A stretch of 64,000 bases of DNA from contig JAEMBT020000009.1 in assembly GCA_018873245.2 (NCBI GenBank), positions 682,001 through 746,000 of the forward strand. The letters run 5' to 3'. Position 1 is the first letter of the stretch. Each line of letters opens with the position of its first letter. The stretch comes from Archegozetes longisetosus. Lineage: Eukaryota > Arthropoda > Arachnida > Sarcoptiformes > Trhypochthoniidae. This document shows, piece after piece, positions 9,067 to 22,200 of the stretch. The notes under the pieces are model-generated. The model saw only the letters and a list, made by a program, of their open reading frames with translations, had not been told where the DNA came from and did not search any database. Made by a program: the position numbers and the translations under genes.

Positions 9067-12000
9067 TAATGTTGATTTAGTCTGGAAAATAACTTAACGA
9101 GTCTTTTACTAAATTTTCAAGAACTATAGATTGATATGGAGTGAAGCAACACTTGTTTGAAAAGTAAGGCTCAGAGAATTTTTTGAATAGAAATTAATTA
9201 TTTTGATTTTATCGTATAAACAATTGTTACCGAATCAATCTAAGTCATTCTCTTAATGTATTTATTCGTGTGTGTAAACACGATATTTGTCAAAATGCAA
9301 AAATGTGATATAAGCAGAAGCTTGAACTTAGTCTTCAATCAATTAACTGAGAAAAATTGAGAAACAGATTATAAGTTAGTCTGTATACTGTATCTGTATA
9401 GGTATAAATGGCATCATTACTCGAAAAATACACTTTGCAAGTCTCAAAATTTCAAAATTTTAAGATTCTATAACTAAAAAGTACAGAATATTGCTCATTA
9501 AATCTTTAAGTTCTTGATCCTCATATCTGACCAATAATCATTGAAAAACCCGGTTCAAAGTATTTTACTCTCAAACAAACAACAATAAAACATCTGAGCA
9601 ACATATTTGTTTTAATTAATAAGCTATTTCTTATCAATAAACTGTGATTAACTCCTGTATTCTAAGACAATGTGTTGAGTAAATCCTAAAGTGCTAACTT
9701 TTTGAAATTCAATCCTGACTTTAAGAGTAACAAATGATTTTAGTAGTACTTTAAGTTATCTCTTTAACGATACTCCAATTGGAGTCCAATCTAAATACTT
9801 CACATTTGCGCAATGAGCTGCTACACTTTCAATTTTAGAAATGTTGCAATAAAGCTAACTTAACAGCTGCGAGAGTACTCGTTCAAGTCCTCAGACGTTC
9901 TCAGATGTAGGGGCTAGTAAGGGCTTACTTTTGAGTGGTTTTTTGAATACCTAGTTGCCACTTAAGTGTGCCTTATATATCATTTGCCCTTCGAGTGTGC
10001 TCTTAGAATAAGGCTGTAATGTGATAAAAAAGTTTGATAGAACCTTCAGGTTTATCCATTTTTTATTCAAAATCTTGTTCAGTAACTGAGTTTATGTGAC
10101 ACTTTTGCAGAGCGCAGTGGTTTTAAGAAGGGGAGTTTGTGTATATCCTTGCACGTATTACATAAACCAGCTAAACGCCCTGTACGCTCTAAAATATAAA
10201 GATGTAAATGCAGACACTGGTCTTATCACATATTCAATATGTATTTTTTCGAGTGAAGATCCGATTCTTTTAAGGTTACTATTCAAACGAAAAGATCTTT
10301 TTTCACTGTTTGGATTTAATTTGATTTTTTATTTTTATATTAAAAAATGTCATATAACAAGCAATAATAGAATTCTGTATTTAGTTTAAACTTGTTTGTA
10401 GTGTTTATTGATTTTTATATAGGTATTCCATCCAACAATTTAATTATGAACAATGAAAGAAAGAAAAAATCAATTTAGATGTCAAAGAAAATGTAGTTTG
10501 AAGATGAGTGCAAGCACTTCAAAAACATGAGAACCTTTTCAATAAACTGTAAATTGAACCTTATTTTCTGTACTTTAGCTAAAACATTAAAACTCTTAAA
10601 ATTCGGTTCCTTAAGCATTTGTAGAGATACTCACTAATAATATTAATATTATTTACTTTTTTAAGCGCTCACTGCACTCAATCAATGTGACTCAACTGAA
10701 CTTGAATCTGAGTCAACTACAGAAACAATTGTACGAAATCGGACTAAATAGAAGATGGATTGCAGCAAAAATGTATGAACGCACTTTGACCTGGGACTCA
10801 TAACTCTAATCACAAACTCGACTTGTTTTCAGTTGCTCGTAGAAAAATGTGAAATGACCCGAAAATCAGTTAGGTTCTGAAGCTCATCCATCTCTATCAC
10901 ATACAATTAATAAGACAATTTACAAGTATAATAAAGGTTAATCTTCCTATGCATTAACTTAATTAAAGTGTGATTTGAAAATTTTCCGTTGTTTACAGTT
11001 TGTCGAAGTAGTCATTCTAAATAAATAGCAAAAAATCATCTTCTACAACATCAACATATTTATATTCATGATTTATTTATTTTCTGTATATTTAATTTGA
11101 TGACCCAATTAGACAAACATTTTCTATACAAGCAAAGTTTGAAATGACAAATTTTATTAGAAGTGAAAACAATGATGTTTATTCTTTAGTTAATTAGATG
11201 ACTGGTATCTAAGATAACGACTTTATTGATGTTAAGGTTAGGCAATCACGAAGCAACTAATAAATATCTATCAGCTTTAGAATAGATGCTGGTAATAAAA
11301 GTGTTGTTAAGATAATCACAGCATAGTAATGGTAGTTTCAACTCTCAAAAAAATTATAACCATTACCAGATTCTATTATGTTAATCTGTTGCCTTCACTT
11401 CGTTAATAATAAATATTGTAAATCATTTGATATTTTCAAGATTTCAATCAACAAAAGGAGATCAAAAGATTGAGTCATTATAAGTTTAATCTCGAGATCT
11501 GAAATAACCATCAGGTTAAACTTCTTTACTTCAAAAAATTAAAGTGAAATCTCGATGTAGTGAACCTTTGAGAACCGATACTTCACATTTATTTGAATGA
11601 TATTCCACTATAAATTGATCCAAATTAGTACTCAATCGCCAAAATTGCATTTGTGATTTGGAATTATTGTATTGTAACTAATATTCTTAACAATATTGGT
11701 AATGGAATTAGGTTTAACTAAAGTCACTAAGTCAAAGGCGGAACTATCAAATTTTAAGAACGTTTATTGTCGAACACGCTAAAAGTGATAGGATGAGTGT
11801 GCATTCAGTAGTTAGATGTGATGTCACAAGTTCTTATCCAGTTGATCATTTCTTGAAAAATGTTAGGCTTACATAACATTCTTAATTATATGGCCCAGGA
11901 CTTGGTTTTCAAATTTAGTTTAAATCTCAAGAAAAATTAATGATCTATCACAATTTGTATTTTTTATAAATATATCTGCTCTTACATCTATTAGTATAAA

Positions 12001-15000
12001 TTTGGTGAGCTTTAATTAGATTAAGTCTTAATGAAAAATGCGATTTCATTCTAATTGGTTTGACATCATTTTTCATGTTATACAATAGCTCTGTAAATAG
12101 CATTCTAAATGAACAGAATAGTCAGTCCTTATCAGACTTATGAATGTTTGAAACATATTTGATGACAATTTGTATCTGAACAAGACATTAGCAATTTTAA
12201 TAGCTAATAAATGATCATATAATTCAATATAAATATTATTCTTTCACTTGTATTTGAACGAAAACATGCTTTTGTCTCAATAAATCTTATCCAACGAAAT
12301 CGTGTAAATATTTCAAATTGATACCTCACTTTTTCACTAAAACTTCACTAATAATTGTCACAATTAAATGTTATTTAAATCTAAATTATTTGATTAATAT
12401 CTCACAAAATTGATTGAAATAAAAATATGTGCTTTCATTGAAAGAGAAATTAAGAATAGTATTTATAGTGAATTAAATAACGATTTGTTAGTTACTAAGA
12501 TTAGTAATAAGTTTATTTCTAAGATTTCAGTTGTAATAGAAGATTCTTAAACATTTATATGTCTGATAAAAATTAATGATTCTGTTTATTTAGAATGGAA
12601 TTTAGATTAAAGAGCTTCTGTTAGTGTTATCTTAAATAAAAGTTTACGCATAGAAAGTGATGCAGTACATAGTATTCTTTCTTATTAATTTGAATTTAAG
12701 TTTAGTCTATTTGACTCAATGTGGCATACTTTTGCCTCTTGAGTGAAAAAATTGAAGTATTAAATATTTTTACTTTTAGAAAATCAAAAATTCTAGACTA
12801 CTCTTAACTGTTACCAGGAGACCGAGCATTACAGGCAACTAATCCAGGTATAGCAAAATGTTCTGAAAACTAATTTTCAGTTAGTAAGTCATTTATGTTT
12901 TACTTATAATTACACTTTTCTTAAGTACTAAAAACTCTTTTAATTTGGTGTAATAAAAGCAAACGTTTTAGCAGTTAACATTATGGCAGGTCACGAATTG
13001 AATCGAGATTATAGTTAAGCAAAATAGCAAAAAATTATCTCTTATAATGCAAACACGTTAAGAGAATAACCAGATATTAAGTACTTCGGAGCAGAAATGT
13101 TTTTCTTCTATTAAGACTACTCGAAAGTGATTACCATAAATAAATTGCATTTCATATCATTAAGTCTCCAAACTGCTTAAGAAATAAAACGTCATTTCAT
13201 ATGATCACATTTCTTTGAATGAGAAGATAATGTGTTTTGAATATTAGTTCCGCTACTTCTGTGAACACTTGAACGCGATTTACGAAAAAAGATTAGTCAT
13301 TCCATAAATCCAATATCAATTGCGTGAATTGATCAAAACAGGAAAAAATCAAATGTTCTATACTATCCAAGGCTTCATATCATTTTTGCTGAACCTGAGC
13401 AAAGCATTTAAAAAAGTCTTTCAAACTTTTAGCTTTTCAATCAGGATAGAAACTAATATTACTTAAGTACTATTTTTGGGTTTATTCTCCAAGTGATATA
13501 ATTGAAAATGTTGAGAAGACTCTTAATTAAATACAGAAATCAATAAAACAAATATAATAGAATGACGAATTTGTGAGCGATTTATCGAAACAAAAAGATT
13601 GCATAAAAATAATTGCTTAGAGCAGTTACTGTTATTCTTTAGAGAATTCAATAGATGTGTCACAATCACTCAATCGGTTTTATTGATTCCCTTAATTATG
13701 GTTCGTTATGTGTCGACCAATCATTCAAAAACTTGAGTGAGATGTGATCTATTAATCATTCTTGGCTTCAATGGAAATGCGTTGATCTGTCAACTCGTTG
13801 GCCAGCTTTCGACAAGAGATACAGTGGAGAAGCTTGAAAATCTTCAGTGTGAAATACAAAGTGAGTTTCATAGATTTTATGTAGAAATTGAGCTAGTTCA
13901 AATTTTGTATCTTTCAATTATCACTGTCGCTACCGTATCGATAGTCTATTCATATAAAAGAAGATTCTTTAACTTGAATAAATTAATGTTTACAAGAAAA
14001 TGCTCAAAAGTTATGTAGTTTTTAATTTTGAATAATGACCGATTGGTGAAATCTACAAAGTTTTATTGTAAATGGAGAAGAAAATAGTTACGTGACGTTA
14101 TATCTTGTCTTATTTCAGATCTCTAATAATTTATGAAAGTGTGATAATTGGACTAAAATTCTGTGGTAAAAACAGGAAATACAGATATCATTATTATTGC
14201 TCATTATTTTTCTGTTATCTATTTGTCTAGATGAGCTCTGATCTTAATTTATATGTCCTTCAAGTTTTTTTTTATCAATCATTAACCCAAAAATAGTGTA
14301 CTGACAGGAGAGCATTACTGCGGCAAATGAAAGTAATTTATTTTTAATATTCTTGTCGAGTATCTCAAGATTCACTTTGTTCTCACCAAACGACTACTCA
14401 ATTTCTATTATACTTTCTTCAATAGAAACTTAGTAACACTGAAGTAACAATTTAGTCTTGAATCGAAATTACACTGAACTTCGGAACAGAAGGTCAACAA
14501 AGTCTAATTTCAATAAAATAAAAGAAGATTCTGATGAGCTCCACTCATTTTTGTACTTGATTATCAGAAATGTTTGTAATATTCTACTGGGAACGGTCTA
14601 AAAACTACAATATGAAAGTTTTTGATTAATGAAATGCTCAAAACTAATAATCAATGGCAAGTACCTGTGCAGTCCAGGGTCTGATGCTCTAGGGGGAGGC
14701 TGTCTTCAGAAAATCTCGAATTTAGAGGGTCGATCCAGACAAAACTTATTGGACATTTTAAAAACGATATTGCCAAAAGACGAAATTTTAAAAATTTGCC
14801 ATAAGTAATAAGGTAATGACAAAATCCATCGAAGTTTTGTCATTTTCTGAGTTAAGCAAACACAGGAAACAATGATTTCTTCTTCACACTGAATGTTTTA
14901 AGAAAAATTAGTTCCGCTTAAAGCTGACAAAAAATCAAAGGAGGCTACTATTTTGCCGGAAATGGTCTAATAGCCTGCCCACATCCCTCCGTGAGAAACA

Positions 15001-16107
15001 TTGGTTAATACAATCTGAGAATCAATTGACGTGCGGTTTTCATTGGGAAACAGAACTATCTTCCATAACAAAGCTCTTAATGCAATAACATATTTGTGTC
15101 AGTGTTTCGTATCTAATGGTGTAATCATCAATATTACGGGTGTATCTCTGACGCACTTCCCTATACACTGTTTCCATCTTAAAATTCCCTGGTGAACTGA
15201 TACAGTCACACAAAAATAACGCTCATTCTGGACTATTTTATTGACGAAATGAAAAATAATTCCCATTTTGGGCTCATTTATTGATAAGTTGTGAGACATT
15301 CACTATAATGGGATGTCTCAAAATAAGATTCTGCTCTTCTTTTTCGACTGCATTGTATTTTCTTGCATTTGTTGAAGCTTCGAGCAATTATGACATGATA
15401 GAAACCATAAAACTTTAATTAGAGCGAAACTCTTCTTATCCTAATAGTTAATTAATGCAAACGAATCTACAGATAATTGGATACGAAAAATGGCTTTTTC
15501 GAAAAGTTTTTCCGCTATTAGTTTAAAAAGTCTGTAAACTTTCCGAGGATTTATGAGAATAGCATTAGATTTCTATTGTGTATAATTCGTATTGATTTGA
15601 ATAATATTTTGATCATTTGTTTCAATTTGGTACACATTTTGCATAATAAAAAGCTATTATTCCTTATTCTAATATGGCTCGAGTTCTGATCTGTTCACTT
15701 ATAATTATAATGGCTCAGTTAATTCTCGTATATATATTAATATAAAAGTATATTTTATTACTGAAATTAGAGTCTGATTTATGTCTTATAAGTTGATTCG
15801 AGTAGAAGTTTTACTTCAACGTTCGTTTACAGCTAAGTTGCATTCTCTCTGATTTATTTATTACAATCAATTCCTGAAATCAAAGCCCATAATTCATCCA
15901 AATATTGAAATATAAGCCTTGCTCAAATAGAAACGTAAGATTCCCAAGTATTACACTCAATCTGCTATACAAATGATGGCCTCAAAAAAATCATTCAGAT
16001 CATCATAAGAAATTAAAAATTTGAGATTCTTTTTGCAATAAGTAGTCCTTGAAGCTTTCAAACTAATGATTTTGATGCTTCAAAACAGGTTATTCCAAAT
16101 CAATCTA
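9067..16107. other. Gene-poor AT-rich DNA
   Basis: No supported gene. The 93-codon frame at 13,737-14,018 (plus) contains a GTGAGT donor-like site after codon 42 and a hydrophobic C-terminal stretch, but no recognisable family. The segment at 11,545-11,600 contains a CTCGATGTAGTGAACC word reminiscent of pogo/Tigger subterminal repeats. The rest shows nothing recognisable. Confidence 0.5.
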
Positions 16108-16254
16108 CAGGGTTAAATTAAAGGACTTCATAAAAGTACTTCATAAAATTATAACTTTTAGAAAAACAATAAAGGCTCAAACTTTGCGATACTCTTCTAG
16201 AATAATGGGAAATTTTTTTCATGTAATTCGAATTCTGTTTATTCTACTTTAAAA

Positions 16255-16383
16255 ATGGCGACCTACATAACCGAAATGCGAATATTTATCGTTAAACAAA
16301 ATTATTTAAATCAAGTGGACCCTATTCTTGTGCAAAGGAAATTTAGGAAAGAATCCAATTGTCGCGACGCTCTGATCACATGA
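16255..16383 (+). pseudogene. Mariner-like transposase, N-terminal helix-turn-helix fragment
   Basis: A 42-codon frame starting ATGGCGACC reads RIFIVKQNYLN and VQRKFRKESNCRDA. That is the arginine-rich first helix-turn-helix found at the N-terminus of many invertebrate mariner-like transposases (F-I-V-x...V-Q-R-x-F-R). It normally contacts the terminal repeats. It stops at TGA 16381 where the family continues with a second HTH and the DDE/D domain, so it is a decayed fragment. Confidence 0.72.
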
Positions 16384-16417
16384 TATCGAATTTAATCAAA
16401 AAAACATCATTCAAGCT

Positions 16418-16552
16418 GAGATTTTCAATATTTCCAATAATGCTTTAGATGAAGTTATTGATAATTTTCAAGTTTAGTTGCGTCATATCCACAATGAGAA
16501 TGGTTGGCATATCGAAAATATTCTACTACAATCTCCCATTATTCATTTATAA
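16418..16552 (+). pseudogene. Mariner-like transposase, C-terminal fragment
   Basis: The frame reads EIFNISNNALDEVIDNFQV, an in-frame TAG, then LRHIHNENGWHIENI. The spacing N-F-x-x-R/x-L...C/H...G-x-H-x-x-x-I matches the C-terminal tail of mariner-type transposases. It follows the N-terminal fragment after only about 35 bp, so the catalytic core was deleted. The internal stop shows that this copy is inactive. Confidence 0.65.
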
Positions 16553-16636
16553 TTCTTAAAATTTTCATGCAAAAATATTCAATAGTTTTTGAGAAATAAA
16601 TTTTTACTTTAATGAAGTCCTTTTATTTACACCCTG

Positions 16637-18420
16637 TACAAAAAACAATATTAAAGAGAAAGCAATTTAAATGAAATATTTTATAGATTAAATTATATAC
16701 TATCTTAAGATTGCTCAGTTTTTGGAATGTTGAAAAAATTTGAAAAATTTTCGCATGTGACGAAAACTTTTTATATTCTAGTCCCTTTAAGAATATTATT
16801 AAAGGATATCAATATATTTATGGATGCCATTCTCAAGTACTGCTGATCTATTCTAATACTCAATATTTATTGAAACGCTCAATGTAAGGATTAATAGCAC
16901 AAAGTGTCTGATAAAAAGCTACTATTTATCATTCTGGATAATATGAATTCATCGAGAAAAATAAAAAAATTGTTACATACTATTTATGATTATCTAAGCT
17001 CTTGGACTCCAGTTGTTTCAATGTTTATGACTATTAAGAAAACTACTATTTTTCTTTTGCAAAACAAAACTTTGATATAAAGTTTTATTATATTGTTACT
17101 GAATGAAGTCATGGATACTAAAAATCGATTCTTGAGTCTTTTCAAAATCTCAAAAATGATCCTGTTTGCTGTGAGAGATATATTCTTTTAGTTTGAAACA
17201 AAAAGTAAACTATCAAAACAAATTAATGTACAGGAAAAATGAGAAACTAGTCATTAAAAGTTAATGAAAACAATTATCACAAGTTTTGCTTCTTTAGATC
17301 TATCGGAAAAAATCATATCTTTTATTTTGAAGCTTGAATGAATACCAATTTTACGAATAGAGTGAACAATGTTTTCTAAAAATGAATTCAAGCACTCTAT
17401 CATTATTAAGAATAATTTTTTTATTATTTGAAAAGGCATTATAAAAAGATACGTTTCTAAGTTTATAATTAAATCATTTGCTTGATGAACGAGATAAGAA
17501 ACTGCTTTTATGTGTTCACTTATCTTGATATAAAGAATTCTATTAGATAATTGATTGTAGTTTTTTCAAAGCAAATAACTCGACAGAAAGTTTTTTATTA
17601 TTAAAGCGTTAACTTTTTAAATGCAAAATGCATTATAATTAGCTTTAATGGGAATAATGAGGAATAAAACAAAAAACAAAGAGTAGACTCAAGATTCATA
17701 AGATCGATAGTAGAAAGTATTTAATTAAAGTTAATGTTGAACTAGAGATCACGCGTTTTAATACCTATTTTTATTGCGTGCTATACCTTTCATAAGATAT
17801 TATCATAAATGGACAATATTTTCGCTGTTCATAAATGTGTTAAATGAATGTCTTATTATCAGTAATTGTTATAAAGAGTGCTCTTTTGAGCTTCAAGTGC
17901 ATCGTAGAGAACGGTACCACACGATAAATTACAAAGAGTTAACTTATCGCAAAGAAAAGACCGTAAAAACTTTTAGTGCATATTCGTTGGTATGAAACGT
18001 CTACGTATTTTTATGGTTAGCGCAATAAATAATCAGATATAAGTTCTTTACTTTTTGGCCTTTGGTTCCATTTTCATGCTGCAATAACTCTGACTTTTAT
18101 AATCACATTATCAAGTTTTGCAAATGCTAAATTGTTTTTCATTAATCAATTACCTAGAACTTTAAGACATTTAAACAGTTAATTTTGTCAACAACCAAAT
18201 TGCACTTTGAAAGTAGAGCTAATTGCTCAGATTATGCAAATGCACACTATCTCTCAACGATTTCAAGATTTTTCTGCAAAAGCGTTTTTGACATGAAATT
18301 ATCTTTAATAAATTTTATAATTCCTTAGAATTTAGATTTTATTGCGGCATTGAACACGCGTAGAAAACTAGCAAGGTAAAGCATCTGTTATTTCAATATT
18401 ATTCTATGTATCCAAGACTT
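16637..18420. other. Gene-poor AT-rich DNA
   Basis: No supported gene, RNA or mobile element. The short frames at 17,254-17,439 (minus) and 17,774-17,995 (plus) are of chance length and unrecognised. Confidence 0.5.
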
Positions 18421-19239
18421 GAAACTAGTCTTTGTTCTCGAGAATTGTGACTCTCGAATCTTGAACTGAAACACTCGATCAAGACTCAAGAGTTTTGATG
18501 AGAGTCTGAACTCTCAAAATTTGAATGCAATAATCAACGGTTTTTTCATTAGATATTGTGTACAAAATGAAATATAAATATACACAATACTAATAAGTAA
18601 CACTTTGTTATCTCAATACTTCCCAATATTTAAGGTAAAAATAAACAAAATACATTTTCTAAAACTATATTTCACGAAAAGAAACAAAAAACTAAAAGAG
18701 AAAAATATAAGAATAAAATTCTATTTTCAATATATCGTGCGGTTTACTATATTATTTTTCTATTCATATTGGTATGGAAGTTGAACACGAATTTTGATAA
18801 GCTCAAACATAATAATTTTATCTCAAAATTTATACTTTCAGAAGTCTCGCGAGAGTCTCAACTAGGGTGACTAAGTCTTGTAGAACTCAAATCTGAACAA
18901 AAAATATTAAGGGTCCACCTTTGAGATTCTCTAAAGTTTTAAAATTTATTTACAGTACTCGATGAATATAAAAAACCACAAAATTTCAAATGTGAAATTA
19001 GTTATATTTCTTCTGTGATTTTGCAGCATCGAGTAGCTTAAGTTGTCTTTCACATAATTGTAAAGTTCTGAACAATAAATTAAAGACGAGCAATTTCAAT
19101 AGATTAAAATACGTTAGCCTAGAATCAATATACTCTGATTTACTACTAAGATAGAAGATATTTGTAATAGAGGTGTCTATTTATTCAGCTCAAATCTGGA
19201 CACCTGGTTGCCCTAACTCAACTCTCGTAACGATCACTA
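18421..19239. repeat. CTCGAG/AGTCTC-rich repeat interrupted by a younger insertion
   Basis: The left part (18,421-18,862) has repeated ACTCTCGAR and GAGTCTC words and matches the repeat near position 90-215 in inverted orientation. The right part (19,216-19,239) resumes with CTCAACTCTCG and ends near GATCACTAC, resembling a hAT end. The element at 18,863-19,215 splits it. Outer boundaries are uncertain. Confidence 0.5.
18863..19215. mobile_element. CTAGGG-type hAT-like MITE, 353 bp, nested
   Basis: The left end reads TAGGGTGACTAAGTC and the right end, read inward, TAGGGCAACCAGGTGTCC; both are then followed by an AAATCTG or AGATTTG word. This TAGGGTGACCA-type terminus is common among hAT MITEs. 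The flanks share CTCAAC on both sides (left edge 18,862, right edge 19,222), giving an approximate target duplication. It is inserted in the CTCGAG-rich repeat. No coding capacity was seen. Confidence 0.6.
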
Positions 19240-22200
19240 CTTGAAACATAAAAACTTGTTTTCAAATCGAAACTACTTTTATTCTATAGATTGATTATTC
19301 AAAAAATCCTATTTTCAAAGTTCATCTGAAATTGTTCCAAACAATAATTGACATCAATTTTCTAACAAAATTTAATAAAACTTTCAGGTTTTTCGAAGAA
19401 TCAATACATAAAATTCGCAGAATGCATAACTTAATTTTGCTAGTTATTTCATGTAAAAGTATTTTGAAAAACAAGACGAAATCCGGAATGGAATTGAATT
19501 TCGTGAGAAATTACGGTTAAATATAGAGAAAACTCCTAAAAACGATAGTATGAACATTACTTAACCTCATTCTCAGTGGAAAAATGAGACAACTGTTGCT
19601 TTCGTTCTATGATCTTGACGTGAATCCATTACTATTTTTCTAGCATTGATCAATATTCTATGAATTTAAGATAATTAAGTTTTTCATGCATTTAAACAGA
19701 ATTGAGAGAATCTGTAGATTTACGTCGGATAAAAAACCATCTATTAGTTATAGAAATTTCCAATTTTAGATATGTTTAATCTTTAAAATAAAAATGTTTT
19801 TTATTTCCTCAAATAAGCTGAATACTACATTTATATAATGGAATTCATTTATATTCGTTTAAGAAGATTACGAAATTCATTTACTTCAAATACGTACTGC
19901 CCTTGTAATTAACTGTCCGAATAAGAAATCACACGCTATTCAATTAATAAAGACCTACACAAACTTCGAACAAAATGATCATAATTCTAGTATTTAGACC
20001 CAAGTCTAAAGAAATATTAGTACTTCATATAAAAGACATGTCTAAAAAATTTGAGTCTATCATTATTTATAGAATACATCATTAATTGAGTATTTATTCA
20101 ATAATAATGATCTTGTTCGCAAATATAGTAACTCGAGACATTCGTCCTAAAAAAGTTTAACTAGTCTTATAAAAGTTGTCTCTTAAATGCATTCATAATT
20201 AATAACTTGATTGAGAGTTTTTAAAACTTGCAATCTGCTCAGGAAATAAAATCTGTATGAAAGGAGATTTAAGACTTTTCTTTTGGTACTTTTCCATAAT
20301 TACTTGTGGATGAAAGAAAGCTTCCTATGTTTGTACATATTTTTTTGATAGCAATAATTTTTTTAATCGATCACTGAAGTGAACAGATTTTTTTCCTTTA
20401 CAGCTAATACTAAGGATCTATTAATGCTAAGCTTCGGCAAGCGCAAAATTGTTTTATGACACGCTAACAGAAAAAAACAGAGGTTCAATATTTTCATATT
20501 ATATACAAATATTGAGCTGAATAAAAGAGACGAAATTGCATCAAAATTGCATTTCACTCAACAATTAAGTGAGGAGAAGATGAAGAAGAATGGAACAATT
20601 GAGAGAGCAGTTGAGATAAAAATGATAACCACATATTTATCTTTATTAGCTATAATTTTGTTTAGATCAATGGCATCCTATCAAAGTATACTCACCTCAA
20701 TATAATTTCTAATATATATCTCATATGATATTATATATCTAATATATCCAGTATATATCATATATATATATATATATATGTAAATATATATACATCAAAC
20801 TTTGTCTTTGTTTATTCGAACTATACTTTCAATGGATCTAGCTGGTCCTATGATTAAAAGTTATTTCAATAAACGATTCAAAATACAGAGCTTAGTACAA
20901 GCGCTCTAGTCTGTAAAGAATACTAGAAACCGACAAAATTAACAAATTTCAATTTATATATTTATAAAATTTAGAATAGATTAGAGATGATGGCTTTCGA
21001 ATTTAAACCTCTAGTGTATGTTCTCAAAGTTATTTGTTTTGCATCATTTCTGGCGCGTGCTTTATTTATCAATAGAATCCAAATTATAGATGAACGTTTT
21101 CGAATGACCTATGCAAATTTGAACTCACAACTTGAAAATTCTTACCTATACTTTGTATATTTAGTGAAAAGCGTGCTTTCAATAATGCAAAATAAATTGT
21201 TATTGAGAGACTTTGAGCACACTACAGAATGATAGTAAGTGCCAATAATAATTTAATGCAAGTTAACTAATAGCGAGGGCACGTATCACACTCTAACCGT
21301 TACTTTAATTGAAATAACTTGAAGCGTACAGTTGACGCGTTATATTATATGTCGACAGGTTTTTATACTTCAAAATAATGAGCAGTACAATTGCATTTTC
21401 TAATATTGATTCAAATTTGAAATAAAAGATAACGACTTTCAATGAACTCTGTCTTACACCTGAACATTTTTACAATCGTCTGTTTGTCAACACTTTTCAA
21501 TATATTCTATTAGACTAACTAATCAGCACATACAGATTCAATACTGAATCAAAACCTAAATATAAACTTTTAATCGAATTTTTTATTCGATATCAAGTGT
21601 TATTTTCTCTACTGAGAGTTTGCTTCCGAAAAATAAGTTTCGAAGTCTTCGCTAAGGTTTTCGTTGTTAGATCGTTGAATACATAGTCTACAGAATGTTC
21701 TAAACAAATTTGATTCCTAGATGTGAAAAATTTTCAGTTTGATTTTTAAAAAATTTGTTGAACTGTAAAAATCTATTGATCTAAATCTCATTTGATTATT
21801 TTTATTTTTTAAAGTTTATTATTCAATTTTGAAAACGTTGTGAAACAGTTAACAATATTGAAGATCCTTTAAAAGTCGTGCTTAGAGTGCTAGTTTAATA
21901 TGAGATTAAATACTATAGAGATTTGTTGAAGCTTCGTGTTACTTCTCTTTTAAAGAGAATAAACTTCTAGAGCACGATATACTTAAAAAAATGTATACGC
22001 AATTCGAGACAGATTATGAACGGGTGTCTGAAGAACAGAAGTTTCAACTCTTTAAATGCATTAGAACAGCTCAGAAACAACAAACTAGAAAACAAGAAAA
22101 AATATTCCATGCATTTAACAAATGCTTATAACAAGCTTTGAAAAAAATAATCTTATTTTCTATTCAGGAAAAATTTTACATTTACATAAGTTTTGTGTAC

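Larger units (their letters stand above)
16108..16636 (+). mobile_element. Mariner-like deletion derivative, 529 bp
   Basis: The terminal inverted repeats begin CAGGGT on both strands and share AAAGGACTTCAT about 15 bases in. Flanking TA dinucleotides (16106-16107 and 16637-16638) are the expected Tc1/mariner target duplication. The interior keeps the two ends of a mariner-type transposase and lacks the catalytic DDE/D core, so the element is non-autonomous. Full-length relatives are typically well over 1 kb. Confidence 0.88.

Noticed and set aside
10096-10389. 97-codon plus-strand frame
   Set aside because: No recognisable motif, no splice or transcript evidence; chance-compatible.
20987-21232. 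81-codon frame with a vague gustatory-receptor look
   Set aside because: Resemblance is only hydrophobicity plus a charged loop; no diagnostic motif and chance-compatible length.
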